Position numbers and translations under genes: made by a program. This document shows positions 1-8,088 of a stretch of DNA of 64,000 nt, one piece after another (the first letter of the stretch is position 1; every line of letters begins with the position of its first letter). Below the pieces are notes generated by a model. That model saw nothing but the letters and a program-made list of their open reading frames with translations. It did no database searches and was not told where the DNA came from. This DNA is from Hymenobacter persicinus (GTDB taxonomy: Bacteria > Bacteroidota > Bacteroidia > Cytophagales > Hymenobacteraceae). The stretch covers positions 1 through 64,000 of the forward strand of contig NZ_SEWE01000006.1 in assembly GCF_004167665.1 (NCBI RefSeq), written 5' to 3'.

Positions 1-141
1 TTTTTTGGTGCAGCCGGCCAGCCACAGGCTACCCAGTGCCACGCTGGCCCCACTGTAAAACAGAAACGAGCGGCGCCCCAGGGCGGGGCCCGCCACCCGG
101 CCGGTGGGCTCGGGGAAGGCAGGAGTAGAAACGGACTTCAT
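1..141 (-). CDS. Tat-type lipoprotein, N-terminus only (partial)
   Basis: The ATG is at 141 on the minus strand and the gene runs off the window edge, leaving 47 residues. Visible are a twin-arginine motif (GRRSFLFYSG, about residues 22-31), a hydrophobic stretch and a lipobox ending LAGC, so this looks like a Tat-exported lipoprotein. From memory, Hymenobacter ferritin-like proteins often start this way, but no catalytic part is visible and the function is left open. It is divergent from the glycosyltransferase at 331. Confidence 0.55.
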   Translation of the reverse strand, partial: MKSVSTPAFPEPTGRVAGPALGRRSFLFYSGASVALGSLWLAGCTKK

Positions 142-330
142 CGGCAGTAGGGTAGAAATAAAGGATGGGGAACGGGCAGCGAAGCGCCCGGGCCCGAGGG
201 CATACGGCATCCTCCGCAAGTTAGGGGGAAACAGCCTTTTTGCCCCCAATAATTCACGCAGCCCCCGCAAACCGGGGCGGCTGCTTACCTTCGCCCCGCC
301 AAACGCCCCAACTCTGCTCCCGCCTCAGCT

Positions 331-1629
331 ATGCGCCTGCTCGTTATTACGTATTACTGGCCGCCCTCCGGGGGCGCGGGCGTGCAGCGGACGTTGAAGT
401 TTGTGAAGCACCTGCCGTCCTTCGGCGTGGAGTGCACGGTGATAACCGTGGACCCGGACCGGGGCGCCTACCCCGTGCTCGACGAGTCGTTGGCGGCCGA
501 AATTCCGGCTTCCGTCCGGGTGATTCGCACGGACACTTCCGAGCCCTTCGGCTCCTATAAAAAGCTCACCGGCCGCCAGCAGATTCCCTACGGCGGCTTT
601 GCCAACGAAAGCAAGACCAGCTTCCAGCAGCGCTTTTTCAAGTTTGTGCGCGGCAACGTATTTATTCCCGACCCGCGCCGGGGCTGGAACGCCCACGTAC
701 TGCGGGCCGTGGCCGGGCTGCTGCGCGCCGGCGAAACCTTCGATGCGGTGCTCACCAGCAGCCCGCCCCACTCCACCCAGCTGATTGGGCTGGCGCTGAA
801 AAAGCGTTACGGCCTGCGCTGGCTGGCCGACCTGCGCGACCCCTGGACCGACATCTACTACTCCAAGGAGCTCAACCAGACCGCCCCGGCCCGCTGGCTC
901 GACGAGTGGTACGAGCGCCAGGTGCTGGAGCAGGCCGACGAGGTGCTGGTCACGAGCCCCGACACCAAGCGGCTGCTGCTGGGCAAGTCGGCGAAGCTCA
1001 CGGCCGGCAAGTTTCACGTGCTGCCCAACGGCTACGACGAGAGTGACTTCCGCGAGCCGTCGGCACCGCCTACGGATTCGCTGCTGATAACGCACACGGG
1101 CACGATTTCGGAAATCTACCACATCGAGCTGTTCTTGGCCGCCTGCGGGGAGTGCAGCCGCCGCCACCCTGACGTGAACCTGCGCCTGCGCTTCGTGGGC
1201 AAGGTATCGGCCGGGGTGCAGGAGCTGATTCACGACCACGAACTCAGTGCCCGCACCGAATTTATTCCCTTCGTGCCCCACGAGCAGTCGGTGGGCTATT
1301 TGCTGCGCTCCACGGTGCTGCTGATGGCCATTCCCGACGTCGACCACAACTTCGGCATCCTGCCCGGCAAGGTGTTCGAGTACCTGGCCGCCAACAAACC
1401 CATCATCTGCGTCGGTCCCGTGGGCTCCGACGCCGACACGCTGCTGGAAGAGTGCGGGGCGGGCCGGGCCTTTGCCTACGTGGCCTACGGCGACATGCTC
1501 GAGTACCTGGAAGCCCAGGTGGCGGCCTGGCGGCTGAACCCGAACCTGGATTTGCCGGCCCTGAACCACTCGCGCTACTCCCGCCGCGCCCTCACTGAGC
1601 GCCTCACCAAGCTGATTCGGCGCCCCTAG
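331..1629 (+). CDS. Family 4 glycosyltransferase
   Basis: A 432-residue GT-B protein. The N-terminus (MRLLVITYYWPPSGGAGVQR) has the glycine-rich loop typical of the acceptor-side domain of GT4 enzymes. The C-terminal half carries the nucleotide-sugar side, including PGKVFEYLAANKPIICVG near residues 347-364, where GT4 enzymes have their acidic donor-binding segment. It should move a sugar from a nucleotide donor onto a growing cytoplasmic lipid-linked glycan. It opens the surface-glycan cluster. A possible -7 box TACCTTCG lies at 286-293. Donor and acceptor cannot be read from the sequence. Confidence 0.88.
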   Translation: MRLLVITYYWPPSGGAGVQRTLKFVKHLPSFGVECTVITVDPDRGAYPVLDESLAAEIPASVRVIRTDTSEPFGSYKKLTGRQQIPYGGFANESKTSFQQRFFKFVRGNVFIPDPRRGWNAHVLRAVAGLLRAGETFDAVLTSSPPHSTQLIGLALKKRYGLRWLADLRDPWTDIYYSKELNQTAPARWLDEWYERQVLEQADEVLVTSPDTKRLLLGKSAKLTAGKFHVLPNGYDESDFREPSAPPTDSLLITHTGTISEIYHIELFLAACGECSRRHPDVNLRLRFVGKVSAGVQELIHDHELSARTEFIPFVPHEQSVGYLLRSTVLLMAIPDVDHNFGILPGKVFEYLAANKPIICVGPVGSDADTLLEECGAGRAFAYVAYGDMLEYLEAQVAAWRLNPNLDLPALNHSRYSRRALTERLTKLIRRP

Positions 1630-1644
1630 CCTGTTTCGGCCCTT

Positions 1645-3480
1645 TTACCGCAGCTTTTCCCAGACCCCGCGCAGCTTGCCCGGCACGCGGCTGGCCAGCC
1701 GGGCCCGCCAGTCGGCCCAGGGGGAGCGGGCCAGCTGCTGCCCGTGCCAGGCGCTGATGGCCTCGGCCACGCCCTGGGCCAGGGTGCGGTAGTGCGGACG
1801 CTGGTAGTGGCGCAGGTTGTTGGTCACGTCGGCCGGGGTGCGCACAAAGCCGCGCACGTCGACCACGAAGCAGTTGGCGGCCGTGGCCACGAATTCCTGC
1901 AGGGCCTGGTTCATTAGCGCCTGCCGCCGGGCCGCGCCGGTTTCGCCGGAGCCGGGCACCTCGATTTCGGCCCCGTTCAGCAGGAAAATGGGCACGTGGG
2001 CGGGCAGCTGCTGCCGCAGCCAGCGCAGGTTTTCGGAGAACCGGGCGGGGGAAATCTGGCCCTCGAAGGCAAACTCCTGCTGAAACCGGCGCAGGAATTC
2101 CTCATCCAGCCCCCGGAAGCGCCGCTGGGCGTACTTGGCGGCCTGAGCGGCGGGGTCCACGGCCAGCAGGTTCTGGTAGCCGCCGAAGGGCACGACCAAG
2201 CCCGTGGCTTTTTCGCGGTAGAGCTCCTGGGTGTAATCCATCAGGGGGCTATACACCAGCGCGTCGAAGTCCCCGGTCCAGAGCCGGGTGTCGTAGGCTT
2301 CGCGGCCCAGAAACGGCAGGCTCGCGGCCAGGCGTTGTTGCTCGGCCGCGGGCAGCTCCCGGCCCTGGCGCAGCAGCTCGGTGTGCTCGAAGTGGACCGG
2401 AATCTGATTTTCGTTCACGAAGTTGAACTCCTCAACGACGTCGAGCTGGTAGGCCTGCAGAAAGGGCGTGAGCTGGCCCAGGTCGCAGCCGCCCTTGAGC
2501 AACACCCGCAGGCGGCCAGCCGGCGCGGCCTCGGGCGCATTTTCGGCCGTGTTGCCCGCGTCGGCGGCTTCCACCGTAATCCAGTCGGGCCGGTCGGTGG
2601 CGTTGAGCTCGGTGGCCACCTCGCCCTGCACGTCGAGCCCCGGAAAGCCCAGCCAGGCGTAGGTGAACTGCTCGACGCCCAGGTGCAGAATCCGGCAGGA
2701 AAACACGAGCTGACGAAGCTGATTCAGGCGCTGATCCAGGCAATACACCCCCACCAGGCCGTAGTCGCCGAACCGGTCGTGGACGCGCACGGTGCCCCAG
2801 CGCTGGTGCTCGTCGGCCAAACCCGCCGCCAGCTCCTGCTTCGTGACGCGCTGCTTGGTGAAGTTGAGCTGATTGGAGCGGTTGATGAGCTCCTCGATGC
2901 GGTCCAGGTCGGGGGCCACGGCCGCCCCCTCGCGAAACTCGATGCGCACCTGGGAGTCGCGCAGGAAGGCCACGTTGTCCTGGTACGCGGAGCGGGCCTG
3001 CTGCTGGCGCTCCAGCAGCCGGTACTGCTCCAGGCGGCTCAGCGTGGGGTCGGGCTTGCCGCTGGCGCGCAAGAGCGGGGCCAGCGCGGGCAGGTCGGCG
3101 GGGTCGGCCACCTGCAGCTCCGGATTGTAGAACAGCGCCTCGGCGCGGTTGATGGGGTTGTCGTCGAGAAACAGGGCGTTGGGGGCGCGCAGCTGCATTT
3201 TTTCCAGCAGTTCCTTGATAATGGGCCCCTTGGGCTGCCAGCTGATCCGGGGAAACACGAACAGCTCCCGGACGCCCAGCTCGACGAGCTTGGCCTCGGC
3301 GGCGGCAAAGTCGTTTTTCGACACGATGGTGTGCACGATGCCCCGGGCGGCGGTGTCGCGCACCAGGGCCAGGTTGTCGGCCAGGACTTCCACGGCGCCC
3401 TCCGAGAGCGTGCCGCGCCAGAAGGTGTCGTCCAGGTCCCAGATAACGACTTTGACGGGGGCGTCGGGTGCCGGTTTCAT
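1645..3480 (-). CDS. FkbH-like HAD-IIIC family protein
   Basis: 611 residues, three-part. Residues about 9-140 form a HAD domain: VVIWDLDDTFWRGTL gives the DxDxT nucleophile loop, SKND is motif II and LFLDDNP the acidic motif. Residues about 175-290 look like the GNAT-type middle domain of FkbH proteins (FGDYGLVGVY). Residues about 320-600 resemble an SGNH-type domain, with N and H residues late in the chain. In many FkbH proteins the SGNH-like part is N-terminal; here it appears C-terminal. FkbH enzymes act in glyceryl-ACP formation, but this position suggests a role in an acyl or glyceryl decoration of the glycan. That role is inference. Confidence 0.75.
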   Translation of the reverse strand: MKPAPDAPVKVVIWDLDDTFWRGTLSEGAVEVLADNLALVRDTAARGIVHTIVSKNDFAAAEAKLVELGVRELFVFPRISWQPKGPIIKELLEKMQLRAPNALFLDDNPINRAEALFYNPELQVADPADLPALAPLLRASGKPDPTLSRLEQYRLLERQQQARSAYQDNVAFLRDSQVRIEFREGAAVAPDLDRIEELINRSNQLNFTKQRVTKQELAAGLADEHQRWGTVRVHDRFGDYGLVGVYCLDQRLNQLRQLVFSCRILHLGVEQFTYAWLGFPGLDVQGEVATELNATDRPDWITVEAADAGNTAENAPEAAPAGRLRVLLKGGCDLGQLTPFLQAYQLDVVEEFNFVNENQIPVHFEHTELLRQGRELPAAEQQRLAASLPFLGREAYDTRLWTGDFDALVYSPLMDYTQELYREKATGLVVPFGGYQNLLAVDPAAQAAKYAQRRFRGLDEEFLRRFQQEFAFEGQISPARFSENLRWLRQQLPAHVPIFLLNGAEIEVPGSGETGAARRQALMNQALQEFVATAANCFVVDVRGFVRTPADVTNNLRHYQRPHYRTLAQGVAEAISAWHGQQLARSPWADWRARLASRVPGKLRGVWEKLR

Positions 3481-3680
3481 GCTCGTTGTTCGTTGTTAGT
3501 TGTTCGTTGCTGGTTGCCGGAAGTAAGCACCCAGGCTCGGCTAGGTGCGCTTACGCCCTTGCGAGCCGCACCGTCCAGGTCGGATGCTGCCCAGATTTTT
3601 CCGGGACAAAGCTACAACTAACCATCCAGCGGGCTTCCGTGCCCGCTCCTAACAACAAACAACCAACAACGAACAACTAG
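3481..3680. repeat. Short-period repeat arms in inverted order
   Basis: The left part (about 3483-3520) is made of GTTGTTCGTT-type units and the right part (about 3650-3679) of their complements (AACAACAAAC, CAACGAACAA), so the arms can pair across about 130 bases. The same architecture occurs at 18636, 22437, 56098 and 62603. No ORF here looks real. Confidence 0.6.
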
Positions 3681-3692
3681 CCACAGAATGCC

Positions 3693-3700
3693 TACTTTTG
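3693..3700 (+). promoter_or_regulatory. Bacteroidota -7 promoter box upstream of pseB
   Basis: TACTTTTG fits TAnnTTTG and sits 39 bases before the chosen pseB ATG. No clear -33 TTTG was seen. Confidence 0.5.
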
Positions 3701-3739
3701 CGCTTTGCCAGCCCCCCTGGCCCCGGCACTTTTCCTCCT

Positions 3740-4759
3740 ATGGCCCTCGACTTAAATCACAAATCCATTCTGGTGACCGGTGGCACCGGCTCCTTCGGCA
3801 AGCAGTTCGTTGCCACGGTTTTCGAGCAATTCCCCGACGTGAAGCGCCTGGTGGTTTTCTCCCGCGACGAGCTGAAGCAGTACGAAATGTCGCAGGTGTT
3901 TCCCCACGACAAGTTTCCCGCCATCCGCTACTTCCTCGGCGACGTGCGCGACGGGGAGCGGCTTAAGCGGGCCTGCGAAGGCATCGACGTGATTGTGCAC
4001 GCCGCGGCCCTCAAGCAAGTGCCCGCCGCCGAGTACAACCCGATGGAGTGCATCAAAACCAACATCTTCGGGGCCGAAAACGTGATTAACGCCGCCCTCG
4101 ACTGCGGCGTGAAGGACGTGGTGGCCCTGAGTACCGACAAGGCCGCGGCCCCCATCAACCTGTACGGGGCCACCAAGCTCTGCTCCGACAAGCTGTTTGT
4201 GGCTGCCAACAACATGAAGGGCGCCCGCGACCTGCGCTTCTCGGTGGTGCGCTACGGCAACGTTATCGGCTCGCGCGGGTCGGTGGTGCCATTCTTTTTG
4301 CAGCGCCGCCACACCGGCGTACTGCCCATCACCCACCCCGACATGACGCGCTTCAATATCTCGCTCGAAGAGGGCGTGGATCTGGTGCTCTACGCGCTGG
4401 AGCACGCCTGGGGCGGCGAGATTTTCGTGCCCAAGATTCCGTCGTACAAGATTACGGAAGTGGCCCAGGCCATTGGTCCCGAGTGCCGGCAGGACATCGT
4501 GGGCATCCGGCCCGGCGAGAAGCTGCACGAAGAAATGATAACTGAAACCGACGCGCTGAGCACCGTGGAACTCGATAAGTACTACGTGATTCTGCCCTTC
4601 ACCTCGCGCTGGAACGTGGACGATTTCATCAAGCACTTCGACGGCAAGCGCGTCGCCGACGGCTTCCACTACAACTCGGCCAACAACGACCATTGGCTGT
4701 CGGCCGAGCAGATCCGCGAGGAAATCCGCCTCCACGTCGACGCCGGTTTCGAAGTGTAG
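3740..4759 (+). CDS. pseB: UDP-N-acetylglucosamine 4,6-dehydratase (inverting)
   Basis: 339 residues, an extended short-chain dehydrogenase. It shows the Rossmann loop GGTGSFG (14-20), the STDKAAAP block (about 127-134) and the YGATK catalytic Y/K pair near 138-142, as in PseB/FlaA1. It dehydrates UDP-GlcNAc at C4/C6 with C5 inversion, the first step of pseudaminic acid synthesis in the cytoplasm. The ATG at 3740 is chosen because MALDLNHKSILVTGG is the normal start; an in-frame TTG upstream only adds promoter-like sequence. The rest of the pathway resumes at 11292, beyond two opposite-strand genes. Confidence 0.95.
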   Translation: MALDLNHKSILVTGGTGSFGKQFVATVFEQFPDVKRLVVFSRDELKQYEMSQVFPHDKFPAIRYFLGDVRDGERLKRACEGIDVIVHAAALKQVPAAEYNPMECIKTNIFGAENVINAALDCGVKDVVALSTDKAAAPINLYGATKLCSDKLFVAANNMKGARDLRFSVVRYGNVIGSRGSVVPFFLQRRHTGVLPITHPDMTRFNISLEEGVDLVLYALEHAWGGEIFVPKIPSYKITEVAQAIGPECRQDIVGIRPGEKLHEEMITETDALSTVELDKYYVILPFTSRWNVDDFIKHFDGKRVADGFHYNSANNDHWLSAEQIREEIRLHVDAGFEV

Positions 4760-4782
4760 CGCCACCGCCGCTGTTAGCTAAA

Positions 4783-4810
4783 AGGCCTTCCATTATCGAA
4801 TGGAAGGCCT
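4783..4810. terminator. Bidirectional terminator hairpin
   Basis: A perfect 12-bp stem (4783-4794 with 4799-4810) and ATCG loop lie between the convergent pseB and T9SS gene. A- and T-rich flanks fit an intrinsic terminator. Confidence 0.75.
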
Positions 4811-4833
4811 ATTGTATTTGGTCTTGGCGCAGC

Positions 4834-7713
4834 TTACCGGACGCGCAGGCGGCGGTTCATCTTGCCCAGGGCCGTGAGCACCTGCACGACATAGATTCCC
4901 TCAATGAGTCCAATCAACGACAGGCTTACCACGTCGGAAGCCGTGGGGGAAAGCTTGTACTCGCGCACGGCCTGCCCTAGGGTGTTGTAGAGCGTCACCA
5001 CCACGCCTTTGCGGGCCAGTCCGGGCGGCAACTGCAGCCACGCTTCGCCCTCGGCCGGGTTCGGAAACAGCGAGAAGTCCTGGTCCGGGCCGCTGACGGC
5101 CAGCGTTTGCCGGCCGGTGAACAGCAGCGAGAACCGACGGCTGGCCCCGGCCGTTGCGGCCGCGAAAGTATAGGCGGGTTGCTGACGCAGGTCCACTTTG
5201 AGTCCGGTTTCGGCATCGAGCAGGTAGGCCACCGAGCCCGCGGGCAGGTTTAGCAGCTGCCTGGCCCGGAGCGTGTAGCGCCCGGCCTGGGGCAAGCGCA
5301 CCAGCAGCGGCACCGGCACGTCCTGGCTTTGCAGGGAGGCCAGCCCCTGAATGGCAAGCTGCTCGGCTCCCACCGGCACCGAAATCAGCAGCGGATTAGT
5401 ACCAGCCAGCTTGTAGGCATCAAACCCGGAATCGAAACCGGCCGAAGCCTGCTCCTCGAAGTAAACGGCAACCTCGTCGGTGCCCGCGCCGCCCTGCAAC
5501 TCGAGCTGCAGCCGCGTCCGCGCGTCGGGGGGCGCCGCGGGGGCGTCGTAGGTGGTCTGGCGGGCGCCGTTGGCAAAGGTGAGGCTGCCGGAGGTGCCGG
5601 GCCGGCTGGTGCGCACGAAAAAGCTCTGCCCCAGGGCAAGGCTGTTGCGCCCCCCGTTGACGCCCACCCCGCGCACGTAGCTGCTGTAGCTGCCCGGAAA
5701 CGGCCCGGCGGGGTTGAAAACGTACACCGCGTCATCCAACCCCACGGCGCCGGCCAAGGTTTTGTCCCACAGAATCGGGGCCGGATACGGATTGCCCAGC
5801 AGCCACCACCCCGCCTGCGGCCCCGCGCTCCGGCTCAACCCCGTTGCCGCGTAGGAACCGTTATTGAGCTCCCCCACGAAGCTCACCGTTTGGGCCGGCA
5901 GGCTAACCGAGTAGCCCTGGCCCCCGACCAAAGTGGCGGCCGGGGCCGAAACCTGCCAGCCACTGCTAAAGTCGGTGGCGGTGCTGCCGTTGTAGGTGAA
6001 GATGCTGGGCGCCGTAGCGGTAGAAGCCAGGCTGGCCAGCGGGGGATGCTGCACGGGCGTAGCGAGGTGGTAAACAGCCGCACCCGTGCCAGCGGCGGCC
6101 GGCAGGTAGCGCTGCACCGTCACGCTGCCCGTCACGGCGCCGCGCTGATTGACCACCAGGGCCGAGCCCGCGGCATCCGCAACCAGCGTAAGCGCGTGGT
6201 CGTTGGTGCGCAGGTTGCCATCTAGGGTCAATACCTGCCGGAGGCGGACGGGGCCGGTGAGCTGCACTTCGGCGGGGTGCTCCACCGTCAGGCTGCCCAG
6301 CGTGAGCAGGTTGCCCCCAAAGCGGTGCAGACCCTCTCCGGCACTTACCAGCGTGCCGTCCCCCGCGAAACGGCCCTCATTGCGCAGGTTACCGCGCAGC
6401 GTGAGCGTGCCATTATTAGTCATGGAGGCGCCCGGCTCGACGGTAAAGTTGCGGGCGGCGGCGGCCGATTCCAGCACCGGCATGCGCCCGGCCTCGGCGC
6501 GAATAACCACGTCGTCTTGGGCGCCCGGCACCACCTCGTTCAGCCAGTTGCCGGGGTCGGCGTAGGCCGTGCTGGCGGCACCGGTCCACTCGTTGAGGGC
6601 AAAAGCGTTGGGAAAGTTGGGCAGGCCCAGCTGACTTACCATTTCGCCCAGCGGCACGCCCTCGTTTTGGTAAGCGCAGGCCGTGCCGGGCTCACTGGGC
6701 CGCCCGATAACCCCGATGTAGTGGCTGTTGTAGAGCGCCACGTAGATCCGGTCGTCGGGGCCCCGTTGCAGGGCGCCGGCAAAGCCATAGCCGGCGCTGC
6801 TGCCTACCAGCGTGGCCGAAGCCACGAGGGCGGCGGGCGTGGCGGCCCGCAGGTCGAACTGGTAGATGCAGTTGCCGTTCAGGGTCGAACCGTACAGGTA
6901 GGCGCCATCGGCGGAAAATTCTACGCCGTAGCTACGGTAGAACTGGGGCAGGGTGATGGGATTGGCAAGCTGCCCGGTGGCGTTGTCGAAGTCAAAAAGC
7001 TCGAAGTTGCTGTCCCGTTTGGCCAGGGCCAGTCGGCTGCCGTCGGCGGAAGCTTTCATGTAGCCCACGGCATTGGCATTGTGAAAAGCTCCGCTGCCAC
7101 CCTTGTGCACGGAGCCGACGGTGCTGATAACCGGCGTTTCGGCAATGCCGGTGGGGGAAAGCAGATAGGCGTAAAAGGCGTTGGTTTCCCAGCCGTGCAC
7201 GATAATCCAGGTGTCGCGGCCGTTGTGGTGGCGCACGGCCGTCACTTTTTCGGCCACCGGCAGGCCGAGCAGCTGATTACCCCGCGACACCACCGCCCCG
7301 GCCCGTTTCTGCCGGGTCATGTCGACCAGGGCATACTTCAGGCCCCCGGTCAGGTAATTGTCGCAGCCGTCGGTGACGAAGATAAAGTACTGGCTGGCAT
7401 TGCCCGGGTGCCGCACAATGACCGCGCCCTGGGCCGCCGACTCGTGCCCGCCGATGTTCTGGCCGTTGAGCATGGGCTGGTGGTTCCGGTCCCAGACGTC
7501 GACGCTGTTGGTATAAAACAGCAGCCGGCCCGCCGCATCCGACACTGCCGCCGTCGACTCGTAGCCGACGCGGGCACCGCTGACGGCCGCCGGCACGCCG
7601 TTGGTGAAGGTGAGGCCCGCGTTGTTGCCGAAATACCAGTTTCGGCTTTCCTGCTGAGCCGCAGCGCCAAACGAGAGCAGACAGCACCAAAAAAGAGTAA
7701 ACCAATGCTTCAT
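4834..7713 (-). CDS. T9SS-secreted propeller-like surface protein (paralog 1)
   Basis: 959 residues. There is a Sec signal (about 1-19, ending AAAQ), then a long N-terminal part starting RNWYFGNNAGLTF, with repeated motifs (GRLLFYTNSVDVWDRNHQ, DTWIIVHGW, YGVEFSADG) that resemble a beta-propeller. Residues about 370-470 hold the GNW-type beta-rich block common in Cytophagales secreted proteins. The C-terminus is a type A sorting domain (FPNPA, LYNTLGQAVREY, GIYVVQV, RRLRVR), which sends the protein through the type IX system to the cell surface. It is a paralog of the next gene over the whole length. The cargo or ligand is unknown. Its place inside the pse locus makes it a candidate glycosylation target or adhesin. 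Confidence 0.88.
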   Translation of the reverse strand: MKHWFTLFWCCLLSFGAAAQQESRNWYFGNNAGLTFTNGVPAAVSGARVGYESTAAVSDAAGRLLFYTNSVDVWDRNHQPMLNGQNIGGHESAAQGAVIVRHPGNASQYFIFVTDGCDNYLTGGLKYALVDMTRQKRAGAVVSRGNQLLGLPVAEKVTAVRHHNGRDTWIIVHGWETNAFYAYLLSPTGIAETPVISTVGSVHKGGSGAFHNANAVGYMKASADGSRLALAKRDSNFELFDFDNATGQLANPITLPQFYRSYGVEFSADGAYLYGSTLNGNCIYQFDLRAATPAALVASATLVGSSAGYGFAGALQRGPDDRIYVALYNSHYIGVIGRPSEPGTACAYQNEGVPLGEMVSQLGLPNFPNAFALNEWTGAASTAYADPGNWLNEVVPGAQDDVVIRAEAGRMPVLESAAAARNFTVEPGASMTNNGTLTLRGNLRNEGRFAGDGTLVSAGEGLHRFGGNLLTLGSLTVEHPAEVQLTGPVRLRQVLTLDGNLRTNDHALTLVADAAGSALVVNQRGAVTGSVTVQRYLPAAAGTGAAVYHLATPVQHPPLASLASTATAPSIFTYNGSTATDFSSGWQVSAPAATLVGGQGYSVSLPAQTVSFVGELNNGSYAATGLSRSAGPQAGWWLLGNPYPAPILWDKTLAGAVGLDDAVYVFNPAGPFPGSYSSYVRGVGVNGGRNSLALGQSFFVRTSRPGTSGSLTFANGARQTTYDAPAAPPDARTRLQLELQGGAGTDEVAVYFEEQASAGFDSGFDAYKLAGTNPLLISVPVGAEQLAIQGLASLQSQDVPVPLLVRLPQAGRYTLRARQLLNLPAGSVAYLLDAETGLKVDLRQQPAYTFAAATAGASRRFSLLFTGRQTLAVSGPDQDFSLFPNPAEGEAWLQLPPGLARKGVVVTLYNTLGQAVREYKLSPTASDVVSLSLIGLIEGIYVVQVLTALGKMNRRLRVR

Positions 7714-7773
7714 AGGCTCCGCTGCTGCAACTGTCTTCGGCTATCTTTTCGCGGCCAGATACAGTTGCCCAGC

Positions 7774-7781
7774 CAAATTTA
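7774..7781 (-). promoter_or_regulatory. -7 promoter box of the T9SS gene ending at 4834
   Basis: TAAATTTG on the minus strand, 60 bases before the ATG at 7713. No -33 partner is obvious. Confidence 0.4.
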
Positions 7782-8019
7782 CGGGTAATCAACGGATTTG
7801 CTAGCCAGCTTAGTCCGAAAAGCCGCAGGAGTGCGGGCTACGCAAGCTGTTTGATGCCGGCATAACTTTCACTTCTGGAGCTTGAAGCCGCCCGATACCA
7901 GGTACGCGCGGCGCAGGCAAACGAAAATTATCCGCTGTAACGCTCCACCAGACTACTGGATAGAATGGCTGCCGAACGAGGTAGCGGCTGCCTGAACAGG
8001 TCAAGGCATTTGGCTGCGT
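7782..8019. other. Gene-free stretch between the two T9SS paralogs
   Basis: About 240 bases with no convincing gene. A 73-codon minus-strand frame covers 7810-8031 but has no family-like features and runs into the terminator stem, so it is not called. Confidence 0.5.
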
Positions 8020-8072
8020 GCTGGAATGCAAAAGAGGCGCTGAGCAATACAGCGCCTCTTTTGCATTCCAGC
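8020..8072. terminator. Long perfect terminator hairpin
   Basis: The 22-base arms at 8020-8041 and 8051-8072 are exact complements around a 9-base loop. They lie 16 bases past the stop of the minus-strand T9SS gene. The stem contains an AAAAGAGG/CCTCTTTT core. Confidence 0.75.
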
Positions 8073-8088
8073 CAGACCGGCCGGCAGC

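Noticed and set aside
1996..3621. Long plus-strand frame of 541 codons
   Set aside because: Antisense to the FkbH-like gene, with the same shadow composition; the FkbH frame has clear motifs.
7810..8031. 73-codon minus-strand frame between the T9SS genes
   Set aside because: No hydrophobic or family pattern, and it overlaps the terminator stem.
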